10,136 nt of DNA, taken from an uncultured Lysobacterales bacterium. GTDB taxonomy: Bacteria; Pseudomonadota; Gammaproteobacteria; Xanthomonadales; SZUA-36. Below the pieces are notes generated by a model. It made no database searches, was not told where the DNA came from, and saw only the letters and a program-made list of their open reading frames with translations. The position numbers were made by a program, and so were the translations under genes. Position 1 is the stretch's first letter. Each line of letters begins with the position of its first letter. The stretch is from assembly GCA_937995275.1 (NCBI GenBank), contig CALKKN010000150.1:1-10136 (forward strand), given 5' to 3'. This document shows positions 8,031 through 10,136 of this stretch, in pieces.

Positions 8031-9428
8031 ATGACATTACGAAGCGAATACTTGCCGCCGGCCAGGGCCCTTCTGGCCTGCCTGTTGATCGCCTGTCCGC
8101 CGGCCTGGGCCGGTGACGGACCGGCAGCGGAAATCGATGTCCTGCGCGAGGAGTTGCGGCAGATGCGGGCCGACTACGAGTCGCGCATCGCGGACCTGGA
8201 GGCCCGCCTCGATGCGGCGGAACAGGCTGACGGCCGGTCCGCAGGGACGGGATCGGAACAACCGCCTGCGCCATCCGGCTACGAAGCCGTGATACCGCAG
8301 TCGGCCCAGACCGTGACGCTGGCGCGGGACAGTTCGTTCAACCCCGCGATCGGCGTGACGTTCCAGGGACAGGCCTGGGCCTACGACCAGGACCCCGAGG
8401 ACTATTTCATACCGGGCTTTCCGCTGGGCGGCGAAGCCGGCCCCGCGGCCGAGGGCCTGTCCCTGGCCGAAACCGAGATTACGGTTTCCGCCAACGTGGA
8501 CGACAAGTTCACGGCGATGCTGACCATGCCGGTTGTCGTCGAGGACGGGGAGGTGGTCGTCGAACTGGAAGAGGCCTGGGTCGAAACCCTGGCGCTGCCC
8601 GGCGGCATGGCGCTCCGCATGGGACGTATGTTCTCGGACATCGGCTACCTCAACAAGCGCCATTTCCACTCCTGGGATTTCGCCGATCAGCCGTTGGTCT
8701 ACCAGGTGTTCCTCGGCAGCCAGTACATTGATGACGGCCTGCAGTTCCGGTGGCTGGCGCCGACCGATTTCTACCTTGAACTCGGGGCCGAACTGCTGCG
8801 AGGGGACCGCTACCCGGCCGCCGGCGCAGCCAACTCGGGCCTCGGCAGCAAGACCTTGTTCGCCAGGACGGGCGGTGACATCGGGTTCAGCAACAGTTGG
8901 CAGTTCGGCTTGTCCTGGCTGACCGCGGACGCCGTGGACCGCGAGTCGGGCGGGGAGGATGACCCGCTGCTGTTTTCGGGCACGACCGATCTGTTCATCG
9001 CGGACTTCGTCTGGAAGTGGGCGCCGAACGGTAACTCGAAGCAGCGGAACTTCAAGTTTCAGGCCGAGTACCTCTGGCGCAACGAGGACGGGTCATACAC
9101 CACTCCCGACAGCCCGGCCGGCCCCTGGGACCTGGATCAGAGCGGCTGGTACGCCCAGGCGATCTACCAGCCATTTCCGCGTTGGCGCTTCGGCGCGCGC
9201 GTCGAGCAACTGTCCGGCGACACACCCGGTCCGGAGTGGCTCGATACGCCCCTGTATCCACAGGGCGGCGATCCGCGGCGGTACAGCTTGATGGCCGACT
9301 GGTCCAACAGTGAATTCAGCCGCCTGAGGTTCCAGTACAATCATGATCGCGCAAGCCTCGAAGACGACAATCAGTTTGGCCTGCAATACATTTTCAGCAT
9401 CGGCGCGCACGGCGCCCACACATTTTGA
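8031..9428 (+). CDS. Outer-membrane beta-barrel protein with N-terminal coiled coil, in a zinc-uptake locus
   Basis: A 465-residue exported protein of no named family that I can identify. Residues 1-27 form a signal peptide ending PPAWA before GDG. Residues about 34-66 are a heptad-like coiled coil (EIDVLREELRQMRADYESRI onward), then a Gly/Ser/Pro linker. From about residue 100 there are alternating amphipathic strands rich in Trp, Tyr and Phe (FNPAIGVTFQGQAW, FYLELGAELLRGDRYP, YAQAIYQPFPRWRFGARVEQ), ending in a terminal Phe (GAHGAHTF), the usual barrel-assembly signal. HFHSW (211-215) and the terminal HGAH are possible metal contacts. Start choice: ATG at 8031 has GGAG at 8020-8023, 7 nt away; the in-frame ATG at 8010 has poorer spacing and would add seven residues. 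It may be a porin admitting zinc or a zinc complex. I see no TonB box or plug domain. Confidence 0.85.
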   Translation: MTLRSEYLPPARALLACLLIACPPAWAGDGPAAEIDVLREELRQMRADYESRIADLEARLDAAEQADGRSAGTGSEQPPAPSGYEAVIPQSAQTVTLARDSSFNPAIGVTFQGQAWAYDQDPEDYFIPGFPLGGEAGPAAEGLSLAETEITVSANVDDKFTAMLTMPVVVEDGEVVVELEEAWVETLALPGGMALRMGRMFSDIGYLNKRHFHSWDFADQPLVYQVFLGSQYIDDGLQFRWLAPTDFYLELGAELLRGDRYPAAGAANSGLGSKTLFARTGGDIGFSNSWQFGLSWLTADAVDRESGGEDDPLLFSGTTDLFIADFVWKWAPNGNSKQRNFKFQAEYLWRNEDGSYTTPDSPAGPWDLDQSGWYAQAIYQPFPRWRFGARVEQLSGDTPGPEWLDTPLYPQGGDPRRYSLMADWSNSEFSRLRFQYNHDRASLEDDNQFGLQYIFSIGAHGAHTF

Positions 9429-9443
9429 GGAGGCGGCAGGATC

Positions 9444-10136
9444 ATGAAGACAATGCGATTCGCCCTGGTGCTGTGGTTGCTGTCGCTGCCGCTGGGGGCG
9501 GCGGCCGAACTGCGCGTGTTCGCGTGTGAGCCCGAGTGGTCGGAACTGGCTGCGGCGATCGGCGGCGACCGGGTTAATGCCGCGAGCGCGACCCATGCGC
9601 TGCAGGACCCCCATTATCTCGAAGCGCGGCCAAGCCTGATATCGAAGGTGCGGAAGGCCGACCTCGTCGTCTGCAGCGGCGCCCAGCTGGAAATCGGCTG
9701 GCTGCCGATGCTACTGACCAAGGCCAATAACCCCCGGGTCCTGCCCGGCAGACCCGGCTTCCTCGAGGCCAGCACCGTCGTGCGTCGCCTGGCTGTCCCG
9801 GACACCGTCGACCGGGCCCAGGGGGACATGCATCCGCAGGGTAACCCGCACATCCAGATGAATCCCCACAACATCGCCCTTGTGGCTCGCGCCCTGGGTG
9901 ACAGGATGGCCGAACTCGATCCGGACAACGCGGCCGCCTACGCCGACGGCACGGCGGCGTTCCTCGAACGCTGGAACGCGGCCATCGTGGGCTGGGAGGC
10001 GCGCGCCGCCCCCCTGAACGGCAGACGGGTGGTTTGCCATCACACGTCCTGGGTCTACCTCGAGGACTGGCTGAAGCTGGAGGAAGTCGCCACGCTGGAA
10101 CCGGTGCCCGGCATACCGCCGACCGCGACCCATCTG
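9444..10136 (+). CDS. znuA: Zinc/metal ABC transporter periplasmic substrate-binding protein (ZnuA/TroA family), 3'-truncated by window edge
   Basis: The first 231 residues of a cluster A-I (TroA-fold) metal-binding protein, which delivers zinc or manganese to an inner-membrane ABC permease. The signal peptide (about 1-21) is MKTMRFALVLWLLSLPLGAA. Expected metal-site histidines are H57 in DPHYLE, H136 in GNPHIQMNP and H200 in VVCHHTSWVY; the fourth ligand, an Asp or Glu further on, lies beyond the window. The family is usually about 300 residues. The long His/Asp-rich loop of typical ZnuA is missing: only DMHPQGNPH stands there. Cys28, Cys77 and Cys198 are unusual for the fold. ATG at 9444 follows the previous stop by 15 nt, with GGAGG at 9429-9433, so it is co-transcribed with the outer-membrane gene. 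Zinc is favoured by its neighbours; manganese is not excluded. Confidence 0.88.
   Translation, partial: MKTMRFALVLWLLSLPLGAAAELRVFACEPEWSELAAAIGGDRVNAASATHALQDPHYLEARPSLISKVRKADLVVCSGAQLEIGWLPMLLTKANNPRVLPGRPGFLEASTVVRRLAVPDTVDRAQGDMHPQGNPHIQMNPHNIALVARALGDRMAELDPDNAAAYADGTAAFLERWNAAIVGWEARAAPLNGRRVVCHHTSWVYLEDWLKLEEVATLEPVPGIPPTATHL

Noticed and set aside
9093..10133. Minus-strand open frames opposite the 3' part of the outer-membrane gene and the znuA-like gene
   Set aside because: The plus-strand proteins have signal peptides, family motifs and ribosome sites. The minus-strand frames have none.

Overview
The window is GC-rich, gene-dense bacterial chromosome, most likely from a gammaproteobacterium (Xanthomonadales/Chromatiales-like). 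The signs are the high-GC codon use, a XanB2/Hyg5-type chorismatase, a GTAG-type REP palindrome of the kind known from Pseudomonas, Stenotrophomonas and Xanthomonas, and a proteobacterial ETF/ETF-quinone oxidoreductase set. The genus cannot be fixed from the sequence alone. I see no phage, insertion sequence, CRISPR array, tRNA or rRNA.

Layout. (1) 1-962, plus strand: the 3' part of a PLP-dependent Cys/Met-metabolism enzyme (cystathionine gamma-synthase/lyase family), cut by the window edge. (2) 963-1172: a convergent intergenic region filled almost entirely by a nested palindromic REP/BIME-like element, whose right end supplies the stop codon of the next gene. (3) 7464 down to 1168, minus strand: a tight five-gene array read as ETF-ubiquinone oxidoreductase, etfB, etfA, acetoacetyl-CoA synthetase, chorismatase. 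Gaps are 22 nt, a 4-nt ATGA overlap, 17 nt and 13 nt, so it looks like one operon. (4) 7465-7676: a divergent intergenic region with a TATAAT box for the ETF operon and a Zur-box-like AT-rich site directly before the rightward genes. (5) 7677-10136, plus strand: a putative zinc-uptake operon with a small His/Cys-rich exported protein, an outer-membrane beta-barrel protein with an N-terminal coiled coil, and a ZnuA/TroA-type substrate-binding protein cut by the right edge.

How the genes work together. The left operon handles electrons and acyl units. EtfAB collects electrons from acyl-CoA dehydrogenases and ETF-QO passes them to ubiquinone. AacS activates acetoacetate, a product of leucine or ketone-body breakdown, to acetoacetyl-CoA. 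The last gene, a chorismatase, could make hydroxybenzoate; in Xanthomonas XanB2 the 4-hydroxybenzoate product feeds ubiquinone synthesis, so the operon may join a quinone reductase to supply of its own quinone. The right operon looks like a zinc-starvation module covering outer membrane and periplasm, with the inner-membrane ABC parts expected just beyond the window.

No wholly new system is evident. The items most worth a second look are the chorismatase inside an ETF operon, the uncharacterised outer-membrane protein and small His/Cys protein in the zinc locus, and the nested REP element.
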